Under the pieces are notes generated by a model. That model did no database searches, was not told the DNA's origin, and worked only from the letters and a program-made list of their open reading frames with translations. From the NCBI RefSeq assembly GCF_017377875.1, contig NZ_CP070975.1, positions 1,240,001-1,304,000 of the forward strand: a stretch of DNA of 64,000 bases, in the 5' to 3' direction. The DNA is from Alcaligenes sp. SORT26 (GTDB taxonomy: Bacteria; Pseudomonadota; Gammaproteobacteria; Burkholderiales; Burkholderiaceae_B). Positions 63,528 through 64,000 of the stretch are shown piece by piece. The stretch's first letter is position 1; each line of letters opens with the position of its first letter. Both the position numbers and the translations under genes were made by a program.

Positions 63528-64000
63528 TGAAAATTGACAGCATCGACCACCTAAACACCGCCACCGCGCAACGAGTCGGCGTGTCCTTTCTGCACGAATC
63601 CGCAGACCTGCACGTGAGCGGCACCGCCACCTACACGGACGATTTGCCCGAATTGCAGGGCACGGCCCATATTGCCCTGGGCATGTCCGAAAAAGCCCAT
63701 GCCCGCTTGCTGAACGTGGATCTGGACGCCGTCCGTCAGGCACCCGGCGTCATTGCCGTGCTCACCGTCGCGGATATTCCCGCTGCCAATAACTGCGGCC
63801 CGATTCTGCACGACGACCCGATTTTGGCCGATGGCATTGTGCATTACTTTGGTCAGCCCATCTTTGCAGTGATTGCCAAATCACACGATCAGGCACGCCG
63901 TGCTGCTCGTCTGGGCAAGATCACCTATGAAGAGCTGCCTGCCATCCTGACTCCTCAAGAGGCCAAGGCTGCTCAGGTCGGTGTGCTGCCACCCATGCAC
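63527..64000 (+). CDS. xdhB: Xanthine dehydrogenase large subunit XdhB (cut by window edge)
   Basis: The first 158 residues are in the window. VGVSFLHESADLHVSGTATYTDDLPE is the characteristic N-terminus of the molybdopterin-binding subunit, followed by GTAHIALGMSEKAHARL and the ARRAARLGKITYEELPAILT segment. ATG (63527) overlaps the xdhA stop (TGATG). The rest lies beyond the window. Confidence 0.96.
   Translation, partial: MKIDSIDHLNTATAQRVGVSFLHESADLHVSGTATYTDDLPELQGTAHIALGMSEKAHARLLNVDLDAVRQAPGVIAVLTVADIPAANNCGPILHDDPILADGIVHYFGQPIFAVIAKSHDQARRAARLGKITYEELPAILTPQEAKAAQVGVLPPMH

Overview
The window reads as a chromosomal segment of a betaproteobacterium of the Alcaligenaceae, most likely Alcaligenes or a close relative. 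This is an inference from the mix of genes (heme d1 cluster, sulfate and aminophosphonate transport, many LysR regulators, BenE, PxpA and xanthine dehydrogenase) and the moderately high GC content. No marker was checked against a database. Coding density is high, and no phage, transposase, plasmid origin, CRISPR array or rRNA gene was seen. Both window edges cut genes: exbD at the left and xdhB at the right.

Layout. 0-6.1 kb: exbD-exbB-tonB energy-transducing genes behind a Fur-like site, then a complete sulfate ABC operon (sbp-cysT-cysW-cysA). 6.2-10.8 kb: a methyltransferase, an MBL-fold hydrolase, a LysR regulator, an SRPBCC protein, tRNA-Val and HU. 11.3-20 kb: a heme d1 locus in two convergent arms. 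The plus arm is nirE-C-F-DL-G-H-J. The minus arm is a cd1-type cytochrome that looks more like NirN than NirS, a small c-type cytochrome, and a siroheme-synthase-like protein whose C-terminal methyltransferase domain is degenerate. 20.3-26.5 kb: a MocR regulator, a Cys/Met PLP enzyme, rlmB and rnr.

26.6-33.9 kb: three tRNA-Leu(CAG) genes and a 3' fragment of a fourth. They share terminators and a small palindromic element. They surround a small HMA protein, an MFS/M20 peptidase/LysR unit, a candidate small RNA, an unknown protein and a PadR/siderophore-interacting pair behind a Fur-like site. 34-37.1 kb: a LodA-type cysteine tryptophylquinone oxidase and its LodB-type FAD partner. 37.3-40.2 kb: a short prepilin peptidase and a large DUF4139 protein.

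40.2-47.2 kb: a 2-aminoethylphosphonate uptake and phosphonatase cluster (LysR, ATPase, fused permease, PhnX, binding protein, FAD oxidoreductase) with no PhnW transaminase. 47.4-54 kb: mixed housekeeping and stress genes (XRE-cupin, GNAT, dienelactone hydrolase, DUF3820, GST, OsmC, pirin, AlkB, nitrilase family). 54-55.1 kb: an AT-rich non-coding stretch with hairpins. 55.1-64 kb: two MFS transporters, an AraC regulator, BenE, DUF3008, PxpA, a LysR regulator, and xdhA with the start of xdhB.

How the parts fit. The heme d1 arms together cover uroporphyrinogen III methylation (NirE), the dehydrogenase/ferrochelatase step (CysG-like N-terminus), siroheme decarboxylation (NirDL/G/H), radical SAM chemistry (NirJ), and periplasmic late steps (NirF, NirN-like protein, cytochromes). 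The phosphonate genes cover uptake and C-P cleavage. The iron-related genes (exb/tonB, PadR-SIP) sit at two separate Fur-like sites.
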